A stretch of 27,213 bases of DNA from assembly GCA_011947345.1 (NCBI GenBank), contig JAAVTG010000514.1, forward strand, positions 1 to 27,213. The letters are read 5' to 3'. Source of the DNA: Phytophthora quininea. Lineage: Eukaryota > Oomycota > Peronosporomycetes > Peronosporales > Peronosporaceae. This document shows, piece after piece, positions 18,271 through 27,213 of the stretch (within the stretch, counting starts at the first letter, position 1; each line of letters opens with the position of its first letter). A program made the translations under genes and the position numbers. The notes under the pieces are model-generated. The model was not told the DNA's origin and searched no databases. It saw nothing but the letters and a program-made list of their open reading frames with translations.

Positions 18271-18811
18271 AATGTATCCAACTCCACTTCAACTTTGGAG
18301 ATATGCCATTTGAGCGCAACTTCATTCGTTTTCTTACGCATCCCATGCTGCGTTTGAGGGTCATGTCGAGGCAGCATTCGTTGAGGCGTCATTCATTGAG
18401 GCGAACGAGTGAGCGCTGTCAGTGCCCCCGCCTCACAGCGTCGCAACAGTCGTCTCCACCATTCGGCGACACCGCGTTCATGGCTCAACTCTGGTCAACA
18501 TGCATTGAAGACCGCTGTTCGTCAACGTGGTAGAGCTCTCCACGGACAAGAACTCTTGATCTTACCCGTTGTTTGTCGCGTAGACACATTGTACTCCTTG
18601 ATCACTCCATAGCCTTGCAAGGCACGCGAAATAGCCGTCCCCCACCACCTGGTCCCGAGAAAGCTGTTCACTGCGAGCCGCACACTTGCGGCATCATACG
18701 CTGTCCCAAACAGATACCGTCCGTAAGCTGGTCGGCTCGAAAACAAGTGAGCCACCGCACAAATATCCGTCGGCCAGCGTCGCGACCGCGAGCACCGACC
18801 ATCACGGAAGA
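18271..18811. other. Upstream region of the secreted repeat protein gene
   Basis: The interval between the gypsy target site and the core promoter of the gene at 18872. The 110-codon minus frame at 18522-18854 has no recognised domain and crosses the core promoter, so it was not accepted. Two near-identical CATTCGTTGAGGCG/CATTCATTGAGGCG units lie at about 18376-18405. Confidence 0.4.
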
Positions 18812-18825
18812 TCATTCTCCAACTT
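18812..18825 (+). promoter_or_regulatory. Oomycete Inr-type core promoter
   Basis: TCATTCTCCAACTT fits the known oomycete initiator consensus (TCATTYYNCAWTTT type). It lies 47 bp before the start codon of the secreted repeat protein, the normal short 5' UTR length. Confidence 0.75.
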
Positions 18826-18871
18826 GCCTCCAAGTTCCAGCATCCACCTCGCACTAACCCACACGAGCCTC

Positions 18872-19522
18872 ATGAAGTCCATTTCTGCCATCGCTCTCAT
18901 CGCCGCCGCCCTCCAGTTGTCGTGCGCCCACGCACAGCTCGACTTGGTTCGGGCCAACGCCATCGACGCCAACCATGTCGCCGATGTGTCTGCACCACCG
19001 CTCCCGAAGCTCCCAGTGCTCGGCCGAAAGCTGCGCGGTGGCGACGATCGCGCCTTGAAGGAGTCTGCTGGAGAGAGACACCTGCAGCTCGATTTGGTCC
19101 GGTCGAACGATGTCGACGTCAATTACGTTGCCGACGTCACCGCGCCACCGCTCCCGAACCTCCCAGCGGTCCCCGCGGTTCCTGCACTCGGCCGAAAGCT
19201 TCAGCTCGACCTGGTGCACCTCAACGACATCAACGCTAACCACGTCGTCAACGTGAACTCACCGGACAACTCACCAGACACTCCCGCAGTGAAGGCCTCG
19301 GCTCAAAAGCGGCAACTACTGCTCGACTTGGTCCACCTGAACGACATCGCTGTCGACCACGTCGTTGACACCAACACACCCAACGCTCCCGCGGCCAAGA
19401 GCCCCACTCACAAGCGGGAACTGCTGGGCGACCTGGTCCACCTGAATGACATTAACGTCAACCACGTCGTCGACGCCAACACGCCTGCTCAGCCCACGCC
19501 AGCCCCGAAGTTGACCAAGTAA
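18872..19522 (+). CDS. Secreted five-repeat protein with RKLR and dibasic sites (effector or peptide precursor)
   Basis: 216 residues, intact. The ATG at 18872 is chosen over the longer frame because an Inr lies 47 bp upstream and a signal peptide follows at once (residues 1-21, MKSISAIALIAAALQLSCAHA). The mature part is five repeats on the core LDLVHLNDINANHVVD, beginning at about residues 22, 72, 111, 150 and 185, separated by Pro-rich linkers. Sites RK (52-53), RK (108-109), KR (146-147) and KR (181-182) stand just before repeats or linker turns. The first is inside RKLR (52-55), followed by DDR (58-60), which fits the position of an RXLR motif with a weak dEER. No Cys is present in the mature protein. 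It may be an RXLR-type effector or a Kex2-like processed repeat precursor. Function is unknown. Confidence 0.85.
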   Translation: MKSISAIALIAAALQLSCAHAQLDLVRANAIDANHVADVSAPPLPKLPVLGRKLRGGDDRALKESAGERHLQLDLVRSNDVDVNYVADVTAPPLPNLPAVPAVPALGRKLQLDLVHLNDINANHVVNVNSPDNSPDTPAVKASAQKRQLLLDLVHLNDIAVDHVVDTNTPNAPAAKSPTHKRELLGDLVHLNDINVNHVVDANTPAQPTPAPKLTK

Positions 19523-19568
19523 ACGCTCCCGTCGTCGAGGATAGTAGTCCCTGTCAACCGCGTTTAAT

Positions 19569-19913
19569 TTAAAAAGGTCTCCTTTTGTTGATCCCCATTT
19601 TTGTTGAATACACGAAACAGCATCTTCTTGTTAAATCTTGGACTGAACGACGCTCAAGTCCGCTATCTGCTGCTATCATTTCAACACGCAACTGCCGTTT
19701 GTGTTGCAGCTTGAAGTGCATGAGTGCGTAGTAATTCCAACAATTTTGTTGAAATGCGCGGTGTAAATGTGATCGATCGACCATATCTGTTCCTTTTGCG
19801 TCGAAAATCATTGCAAGCGTTCGTTCCCGCCCACATGATCGTATCGGCATGTTTTGTTCAATTCCAACTGTGCCTCCAAGCAGGGTCGTTCGTGCAAAAT
19901 CTCTCGATAGCAA
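19569..19913 (-). other. Minus-strand open frame, possible repeat-family remnant
   Basis: A 114-codon frame sits between the secreted repeat gene and the end of copy B. The part MIFDAKGTDMVDRSHLHRAF with the continuation FQQNCWNYYALMHFKLQH and RSVQDLTRRCCFVYSTK looks like protein-coding sequence rather than noise, and resembles conserved segments of dispersed oomycete repeat families. No domain was recognised and no start or promoter stands out. It may be a truncated transposon gene. Confidence 0.25.
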
Positions 19914-19935
19914 CCATGCTTGCGTCTACGGCCAG

Positions 19936-22415
19936 CTACAGTTCTTCGTCGCTGTCAATATCTTCACCGTTATCGAGCTTCCGCACATACACTTTCCGGA
20001 AAGCAGGCCCTGATGAAAAAAAAATAATGGACAGCACTAGATGGTCCAGTTCTTGGAACAGACATCTGGACGCAGACTCCGATATGTTCTTCCTTTTCGT
20101 GCGAGCTTCAGCTGAGACTCTGCGGGACGATAGCACACTCAAGAAAGCGACCTTGCTCTCAATTGGGACCAATTCCTTGGGTTTCTGAAGCAGTTCGTGA
20201 TGGTGCTGTTTGAACTCGTCAACAGAAATGTTGTGATCTGGAGACACGATGACTTTCAAGAACTGCACGCTCTGGTTCTTCCCCAACATGGACAAAAGTG
20301 CTTCTGACACGGTGGCTTCATCGCTACGACCATCCAAACAGATACGAAGTTTCTGCACACACTTGGCAAATGTACTGTCGGTGTCGCCTAGTGCGTTTGC
20401 TAGCGCAGCAAAGTCGTCCCAAGGAACACCCGGATCTAGTAGCGAAAGATTTCTCTTGCGGCATCCCACAAAATTCAATTGAATATCAAGTCCGTGCCAG
20501 CACACGCATAGCCTCTCCAGATTGGAACAGCTTTGAAGTATCACATTTACGCTCAACTGCAGCGGGGATTGAGCAGCGTTAAAACCTTCAGAGTGTCTCC
20601 GATCGCCGCCAGAAGTACCGATAGACTTTGAACAACTGTTGTTCCCATTGCGTCAAATCCAAGCATAAGCAAAGACAACCGATGAATCCCGTCGTCCGTG
20701 CTGATTGAACGAAAACACAAGTCATCGCGCAAGACTTGACAGCGACCGTACCCAGGAACCAAAACGTTAACTAAAGTACTCTCACCATCGTCGTTGAATG
20801 TCCGCAGGGGAGTCGCGCAGGTGAATATCTCTGCACAGTTTCTCCCTGAAAACTCGTCATTATCACTGAGCCACCAGATTGGGGCACCAGCTTTTAGCGT
20901 AGCATCTTTCTCGTCGATCAGACCACGAGGGCAGTCGAAAAGTTCTTCTTCCGGGTGCTCGGACTTTACCACAGCCGAAATCGCCATCATATCTTCAACT
21001 GTAATGCTTCCAATTGAAGTGAGGGCAAGTGACTCCACGGAGGAATGTTCTCGCGCTCGATTGGAGAAGAAGGCGTACGCGATCCATCTCCACCGCTGCC
21101 GACTTTTGCCCTCCTGGTTAATTTCCGTCCACATGTGTATTTCCACACTTTTCGTTGTTTGAGTGAGAACTGTGGCGGAACAAATCGCCTCAAAGGCGGA
21201 AATGCGTATGGAATCGTCACAAATGAGCTCCACAGCTCCCACTTGAAGCGGATTTGGCGGAGGAGATCGCTCGGCAGTGTTTCTTGCGAAGTAATACCTC
21301 GTGCATGCATGTTCTGGATCTCGCCGAGTGCTGTCAAACACACTGGCTAGCAGCTGGGCCAGAACTGTTGTAAATATGGTCAACTCCACTCCAGATAGAA
21401 CTTATCCGGTGTCGAAGGCCTTTACGGTCACTTTAGCGTTGAGGAAGCGAGTTGGAGAGCAACAGGAAGCTGCTCGACGGCAAGATGTAAACGAGATCTT
21501 GTGACTGTTGGAGAAAATAACGAAGTGTATTTGCTTTAAACCCCCGCTTTGTGGTTTCTGTTGCCACTTTTGTCCGTTTCAACACCACAGTTCTAATGGG
21601 ACTGTGACAAGAACCGTCCTCGATGCGATCCCATCGTCTCGCAGAGCGATAATGTTCTTCACAGACAGCGAGATGAAGGAGAACCATGTGTTCCTGCGCA
21701 GCAGAACAGCGATTGCCTCGGCTTCAAAGTAGTTCAAACTTGAAGAAACGTGAACCATCGGCTCCAGCACAAACGTACATCGATACGACCTCACAGCTAC
21801 AGAATCCGATTGGTAGCCTCTCCACTGTTGCTTGACTAATCTCTCAGCGACCTGCATATCCGTAGCGGTGCATCCCATCGAGAGGCCAAACTCAGTCTCA
21901 ATGCCGCAGAAAACTGCCCTCACCGGGATCTCAATATCCACCCCGAATCTCCAAGCTGTAGACTGCAGTCCTGGGTAGCAATTCTCCTTAACGCACTTAC
22001 ATATTCCCGGCTATTCTCTTCATGCTGTCGAGTCCCACACAAGTCAACCAGGTCAAAAGTAATCTCATTTTCTTGGGTGTTGCCGTTAAAGTCCATCACC
22101 AACTGGAACTTCTGCATCGTACGATTCATCAGCAGTGTCTCCCAAGCAAACTCCACAGAAATTGATTAGTGAATATTTCCACGCGTTATGGTCCACATGG
22201 GCCACTGCCGCCAGTAGAGCTAAAGCTTCACGCGTTCTCTGGAACTTAATTCAACATTCTTCTTCATCATCAAAGTCCATGCGGGTCGGAAACTGCATCT
22301 CCAACGCGCGACTCTGGTCCATGCAGAGACGTCGTGTGTGCCAGATATCTCGGTACTTGAGCTTGCCCCGCAGTACAGCGCACAACGGCGCGAGAAAGCC
22401 CCATTGCTCCTCCAT
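19936..22415 (-). pseudogene. LRR/F-box-like nuclear family protein, copy B (solo LTR inserted)
   Basis: Homolog of copies A and C. It starts MEEQWGFLAPLCAVLRGKLK at 22415 and runs through the VDQ-like block (CMDQSRALEMQFPTRMDF) and REALALLAAVAHVDHNAW. YRCTFVLEPMVHVSSSLNYF follows, then WRWIAYAFFSNRAREHSSVE, CSNLERLCVCW, TKRKN and the F-box-like FQELDHLVLSIIF. It ends YVRK with an acidic tail at 19936. A TGA at 22251-22253 interrupts it, and a further frame change lies near 22120. Single-base losses sit at runs 21941-21944 and 20564-20567. A 244-bp solo LTR with its 5-bp duplication (249 bp, divisible by 3) splits the gene at 21361-21609 and brings stops, so this copy is truly disrupted. The last two thirds (20553-21389) remain open. 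Confidence 0.65.
21366..21609. repeat. Solo LTR, 244 bp, in copy B
   Basis: It begins TGTTGTAAATATGG and ends ACTGTGACA, so it has the TG...CA ends of an LTR. It is flanked by the 5-bp direct repeat AGAAC at 21361-21365 and 21610-21614. Alignment of copies A and B shows this stretch as an exact interruption: copy A reads ARTIFAQLMASLF where B is split between ASRTV and TVLAQLLASVF. It is unrelated to the 148-bp gypsy LTR and its TGTTG start resembles Copia LTRs. Confidence 0.75.
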
Positions 22416-22478
22416 CCGAAACGTATCTCCCGAAATCTGGTAATTCTTTGTTCTTGTAAAGGGAGAAGATATCAAGCG
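22416..22478. promoter_or_regulatory. 63-bp divergent intergenic region of copies B and C
   Basis: This is the only spacing between the two opposed start codons. Any promoter for either gene must lie here or overlap the other gene. No clear Inr element was found. Confidence 0.35.
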
Positions 22479-24840
22479 ATGGAGCAGCACTGGGGGTTCT
22501 TGGAGCCGTGGTGCGCTGTGTTGAAGGAAAAATCGAGTACAGCGACGTGAAGCATACGAAGGAGTTTTGCGTGGACCAGAGGCGCGCCCTAAAGGTGCTT
22601 CTACCGTTGTGCCCCTACCAATCCGACGCTGAAGGCCAAAACTGCTTTCGGGTCAAGTTCCAGAAAACCCGTGAAGCTCTATCTCTACTGGCAGCGGTAG
22701 CACATGTGGACCAAAACGCGTGGAAGTTTGTACTCGTTACATTCTGCGGTATTGACCTGGGAGAAGAAGAGGAAGAAGACATTGAAGAGCCTGTTCCCGT
22801 TCGTTTCTGGCTGTATTTGGATCCCTTTGGGAGAACAGAGAGCGGCAACTTTGAGCACGATCTAATTGGCTTTTGTGGGGTGCAACAGTACGAAAACAAC
22901 AGTCAAGAATACGGGGAGGCTCTGGCCAAAATTGCAGCCTTGGATGATTACTGTGAAAGGGAGTGGATATTCAAGTCCCAGTGCGAGCGGTGCACTCTGA
23001 TTTTCAAAATAAAGATGGTGGTGATTGGAATGGCAATGCCAGACCTCCAAATGGCTGAAAGATTTATTAGAAGAGGATGGGAACGCTTGAGCGCAGCTCA
23101 CTGAGGAAAGAGGTGCCTCCAGGGTCGCTGCGATGCACTTTCGTGCTGGAACCCATGGCGGTAATGCATCACTGCACCTATTTCGCTTCGAAAATGTTAG
23201 CGAGGTTCGTGGATCGCAACGTTTGGTTTTCATTTGCCTCACTGGATATGGGAAAGATCAATAATGATGTCAGGACTCAGGGACTGGCGTCACGGGCAAT
23301 GGTGGCTCGACTTATGGCTAGTATGTTTGGCAATAAGCGCTGTACCCCGTTGCTAGCGAATACAAGATAGTATTCCGATGATCGAAGTGCGTCGTCAAAT
23401 CCACTGCAGTTAGGGGCTGGCCAGGTCATTTGCGACTCATCACCAAGCGCCAAGGATCTGGCTCGTGAACTTGAGCCGATGTGCTCTGCTATTATTTCCA
23501 CTTAGACAACCAGGGAGGTCATCGTGGATTTAGGACGGAGCGTCGAAGACCAGCAACATCGATGGAAATGGTTGGCGTACGCGTTCTTTTCGCAGCGAGC
23601 GCGGGAGAGATCGTCGGTAAATTCACTTTCGCTCGTTTCAGTTGGAAGGATTAGCGAAGCAGATGTAGAGATTTTTACCGCTGTGTTGAGGACCCAGCAT
23701 CCAGAAGAAATGCTAGTCGGTCTCTCGCATGGTCGACTTGACGAACGGGACGCAGAACTGAAAGCTGGCGCTTCAATCTGGTGGATCTCCGAGGGATCCA
23801 TGTGTCTTGATATCTTATCTATGCATTCAATTGTACGAACACTCAGTGACGATGGAAAAAGTGATTTGGTTAACGTTCTTCTTCCTGAATACGGCAGATG
23901 CCAAGCTATACGGGAAGATCTGCTTTTCTGTTCGCCCAAAGCTGCTGCAAGTTCGCAAGGACTATCATCACTCACGATCGCATTCGACGACGTGGATGAA
24001 GAGGATTCAAACGGGCTACCCGGCATCTTGTCGGCAATTGGTCATTCACGAAAGTCTTTGACACTGTGTAAGCGAGTCGGAGAGTTCGATGAAGACACAA
24101 TAGTGCGAAGCTGTCCCAACCTGAAGGAGTTGGCGCTGTGTGATGACGGGGTGTTCGATCTGCGGCTCAATTTCGACGAGTATCACGCAAAGAATCAGCC
24201 ACTTCCAGAGCTGAATTGGAGTTCCTCATCTGCAGTACCTCAAGATTTGTCTGATACGAACAGTCCCCTTACCAAGTGCGCACAGAGATTGCGTGCTCGT
24301 ATGAACACCTCAATAATTCGCACGCATTCACTCGCAAGAATACAAGAAGCACTGCTGCAACTGCTACAGGAGAGCCGCATTCTCGAATATTTGGAAATAG
24401 TCGTGTCATCTGATCACCAATCTTTTCCTAACAATTCGAGAGAGCACCACCACCTCCAGCCGATTTGGGAACCAAAAGAACCTCTTTCGGTGGAGAAAAA
24501 GACAGCCTGTTTTAACGTGCTTCTATCAGACAAAATGCCAGCGGAAGTGTCCAAGAAGAGAAAGTTGGCTGAGTTGCGACCTGGGTTTCCTCTCTACGCT
24601 TTGAGCCAGCCGGCGCTGTCCCTTATTTTCGAGTTTGCAGCTGACCCAGTTCTTCAGAAAGTGTACGTCCGCAAGTCCAAGAATATTGACACCGAGACCT
24701 GGGACGAAAGTTTTATCGAAGCGTTCTGGCGGCGAGATGATTTTTCAAACGGCGGTGGTCTAATGACACGTGTGCTGTTTGGCCATTACGATGATTATGA
24801 GGGGAAATCCTTTCCCGCCGCCTTATACTCGCTCGAGTAG
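22479..24840 (+). pseudogene. LRR/F-box-like nuclear family protein, copy C (interrupted)
   Basis: Homolog of copies A and B on the plus strand. It starts MEQHWGFLEPWCAVLKEK at 22479. The frame changes at the A5 run 22528-22532 (A6 expected) and reads VDQRRALKV, REALSLLAAVAHVDQNAWKF, an acidic patch before IEEPVPVRFWL, then LRCTFVLEPM after a second shift at about 23079-23081. Two in-frame amber codons follow, at 23368-23370 (Tyr in B) and 23503-23505 (Gln in A and B). The rest, 23506-24840, is open for over 440 codons: WKWLAYAFFSQRARERSSVN, RSCPNLKELALCD, SKKRKLAEL (nuclear-signal-like), LSQPALSLIFEFAADPV (F-box-like), then YVRK and a longer, different tail. A shorter protein starting after 23505 could still be made. 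The last 18 bp overlap the convergent gene. Confidence 0.6.
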
Positions 24841-27076
24841 CTCACGTTCAGCTTCATGGCTCTCAAACTCAGTGAGTGGCTTGAAATAGGCGTGGCTAAG
24901 AACCTGCCGAAGCGAGGGCTGACTTGTTGGTGGAGTGGACTCGTGAGCTGTTGCAGCACAGAAGCTGATCAGCGTCTACAAGAGACGGTTAGACAGCAGC
25001 GATACCACCGAAGAACCGCATTGTTTTCTGGTACCAACCTGCGCTCGACTCGACTGGAGACGGAAGTTTTGGGAGCAAACAGTGACCAAGATCGACAACG
25101 TTCGCGACGTGCCATTACCCAGAGGCGAAAACCCAACGGTGCAGTCACCTGTCGATTTCGTCCGGAAAGTGAATTCCATCTGCGATGAATAATATGAAAG
25201 ACAAGTGAGGCCAAAGGGCTGCGGTGCTGCTCGTAAAGACGTACTGGAGAATAGCGCCGCTTGATGCACTGCAGGACGGAGCTGTTCGAGACGTGATAGT
25301 TCCACACCGCGTCAATGTGCCTGTCATCCGCCAGTTCGATCGAAAAAGTATCCCCACTTGAAACACAGACAGTATCTCTGTTGTCTTGGGACTTGACATC
25401 GATCCGATATCGGAACACAAAGTTTGCGGCTCGATTCCCGAGATATTGAGTGCGGAAGTTAAAGAGATTGTCCGGCAATGTGACTGGAGAGAGCATCGAG
25501 AAGAGTATCAGTGCGAGGTCTTGTAACAAGTCGCGCTCTCTTTGCTGGATCACAGCTTCGAGGGGTTTCCTACATTATCATCAGCGTCAATTCTCAGGGG
25601 CTTACAACACGGTAACGCGGGCATGTTCACCTTTGGAATGGGTCGATGTGGTCCCCAAAATCCAATTTCCCTAGAAAGAGGCGGCGACCCAAGTGCGAAA
25701 TCATTACATGTTCAGGCGTCAAACGCTGGCAAGAAGCACATCTTGTTAGCCTTTCTGGACGCGCTATGTTGGAAGAGCAGAAGCAAGCTCACAGTGAAGA
25801 GTTGATGCGTCGACTGCTCCAATAGATCAGTGATGGCGAGAAGGAGCTCCCGAGCGTACATTTTGAAGAGAGGCGAATGTTCGTGAAACAAACCTTCGTC
25901 CGCAAGCACATCTGCTAGACTTCGAGCCTACGGATACAACAAAAATGATCAGCTGACAAATTGACAACGTCCAAACGCATAGAGTACCTGGACAAACTCA
26001 AAGTAGTGTCTTGTGGTGACACCGTCGACTGCAGCAGACTTGTGCTTTGGTGCCGAGACATCTTCGCTGCCGAGATATTGCTGCACGTACGGACTCAGGG
26101 ACAGCTGTCGGTATGCGGATACCAGATTGTCCAGCCAAATGAGAGCTTCGTCGCTTGCAGTTTGCCGTCGAACCATCACGGCGATGGTTAGTTCCGGGTC
26201 ATCGTCCTCGTCTTCACCGCGATGTTTTCGTGAGGTCAGAGTAGCCAAACCGACCTGCACCTCACGGAAATTCTCCAGCACTGGGAAGAGCGTTTCTTTC
26301 AAGACTCGGTCGGTGCTTCCGTCGCACTGGTGCAGCTGCAGTTGGTGCCGAGCTCTCCGTCGATCTTCCACGCGCAGGTACTTCGCATTGGCTTGCTGAA
26401 ACTTCCATGGAGACGCTGGTTGGTACGTTACTGGCGGATCAGTCGAGCCGAAGAGATCTGACTTGGCCCACTTGGATGACAATATGTCTGCTGTGGATCT
26501 TTCGATCTCTGCCAGGTCTTCTCGCAGTTGTTGTTGCTGCGCTACAACCCCTGCAGAAAGCTCAAATTGGTAACTTCTGACTGCTGCTGCGCTCCGACAA
26601 CCTGGCTAAGGAAACTCGTCTGCAGCAAAAGTCACTCGTGAGCTGATCTTCATCTTCTTCAATTGGCTCCACTGCAGCAGACTTTCCTTCTTGCGCAGCT
26701 CTTCGATGATTTGATCCACACGAGAGTGTCTTCACGAGTGGTGGAATAGGTGCACAAGTCAGTTTGAAAATGCTCGAAGGAGTGGGGTTCTTTATGCTGT
26801 CGACAACATCAACAGTGAGTCTGAGCAATGCAGTCTCATTATTGTGGTTACGCGCCTCGTGCTCAAAGCGATCGCCCAGGTCTTCACTCAGAAACCCAGC
26901 GTCGACCAGCATTTCCAGAAACTCCGCCCTGCAGCAACACAAGCTGGTCATCACCCCGCAAACGTGTCCTAACAAAACATATCCAACCACTGCTGGTCGT
27001 TCAGAATCGGCGATCCGTCTCCACATCGATCGAATGCCGTCCGGTACGGGTCCTCACTGTTGTTTGTAAGAGCCAT
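24823..27076 (-). CDS. Intron-containing protein-kinase-like (pseudokinase-type) gene
   Basis: No single frame covers it; exons are inferred. It starts MALTNNSEDPYRTAF at 27076, has a probable 45-nt intron at 26929-26973, then AEFLEMLVDAGFLSEDLGDR. Later segments read VVAQQQQLREDLAEIERS, HYFEFVQVLYAFGRC, an intron ending at about 25928, and SLADVLADEGLF. The segments FKMYARELLLAITDLLEQ, RDLLQDLALILFSMLSP and, near the end, PSLRQVLSHAYFKPLTEF follow. These four blocks are in the order and style of kinase hinge, subdomain VIa, IX and XI. No HRD or DFG motif was found, so a pseudokinase is more likely than an active enzyme. An inserted stretch SSGDTFSIELADDRHIDAVW resembles a chagasin-type or Ig-like strand pattern. 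Stop at 24823. Product name is tentative and exon limits approximate. Confidence 0.4.
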
Positions 27077-27150
27077 GGGCCTTCAGATGAGCTATGAAGA
27101 GTCACTCGGTGGATCCTGGTTTGGTACTAGCCTCCACACACATAAACTTG

Positions 27151-27213
27151 ATGCAGTTTATTCTTGCAGTCCTTGTGCTTGTATTGACCGTCCTGCCAGT
27201 TACCTGCTCAGAC
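27151..27213 (+). CDS. N-terminus of a secreted protein (truncated by window end)
   Basis: An ATG at 27151 opens a frame that runs to the last base. The 21 visible residues, MQFILAVLVLVLTVLPVTCS followed by D, form a typical signal peptide: a short N-region, a hydrophobic core of Leu and Val, and a small-residue end with a likely cut after CS or TCS. It diverges from the kinase-like gene with 74 bp between the start codons, so both may share a promoter region. The mature protein is outside the window and cannot be named; an effector or cell-surface protein is possible. Confidence 0.6.
   Translation, partial: MQFILAVLVLVLTVLPVTCSD

Noticed and set aside
18376..18405. Repeated CATTCRTTGAGGCG units as an operator or CRISPR-like array
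   Set aside because: Only two units, no regular spacer, and the organism is a eukaryote.
18522..18854. 110-codon minus frame upstream of the secreted repeat gene
   Set aside because: No domain, no start context, and it crosses the Inr of the plus-strand gene.
10106..23505. Reassigned amber codon in the three-copy family
   Set aside because: The residues replaced are Trp, Tyr and Gln, so no single reassignment fits, and other frames in the window use TAG as a normal stop.

Overview
The window looks like accessory DNA of an oomycete, most likely Phytophthora or a close relative. This rests on a typical oomycete Inr core promoter, a secreted protein with an RKLR motif, very short introns, and the transposon families present (Ty3/gypsy chromovirus, tyrosine-recombinase retroelement, plant-type mariner, pogo and IS630-like fragments). 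The organism call is inferred from motif knowledge, not from a database search.

Layout. 1-8.2 kb is a transposon graveyard: a mariner-like transposase end (1-534), an IS630-like fragment (about 1290-1640), a pogo/CENP-B-type HTH fragment (1915-2503, minus), a GAGT microsatellite (about 3808-4027), an intact tRNA-Leu(UAA) (4526-4610, minus), and a decayed tyrosine-recombinase retroelement (5230-7930, minus). An 816-bp pogo-like element with TA duplications is nested in that retroelement. A pogo DDE fragment follows (about 7935-8230, plus). 8.2-8.9 kb is AT-rich with nothing recognised.

8927-11157 (minus), 19936-22415 (minus) and 22479-24840 (plus) are three diverged copies of one large protein family (about 740-790 residues). 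It has LRR-like stretches, an acidic patch, a KKRK-type nuclear signal and a C-terminal F-box-like motif. Copies B and C are head to head, 63 bp apart. Copy B carries a 244-bp solo LTR.

11432-18265 is a complete, minus-strand Ty3/gypsy chromovirus with two identical 148-bp LTRs and a TGTCG target duplication. It encodes Gag, protease, RT-RNase H, integrase and a chromodomain, plus a 301-codon antisense ORF. It sits between copy A and a compact secreted-protein gene (18872-19522, plus) made of a signal peptide and five repeats separated mostly by dibasic sites. This gene is the best candidate for something undescribed.

24823-27076 (minus) is an intron-containing gene that reads like a degenerate protein kinase. 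A signal-peptide gene starts divergently at 27151 and runs off the window.

Almost every frame break that could be placed lies in a short homopolymer, usually one base too short, including six breaks in the LTR-identical gypsy element. Many apparent pseudogenes may therefore be sequence errors. In-frame nonsense codons in the three-copy family argue that some decay is real.
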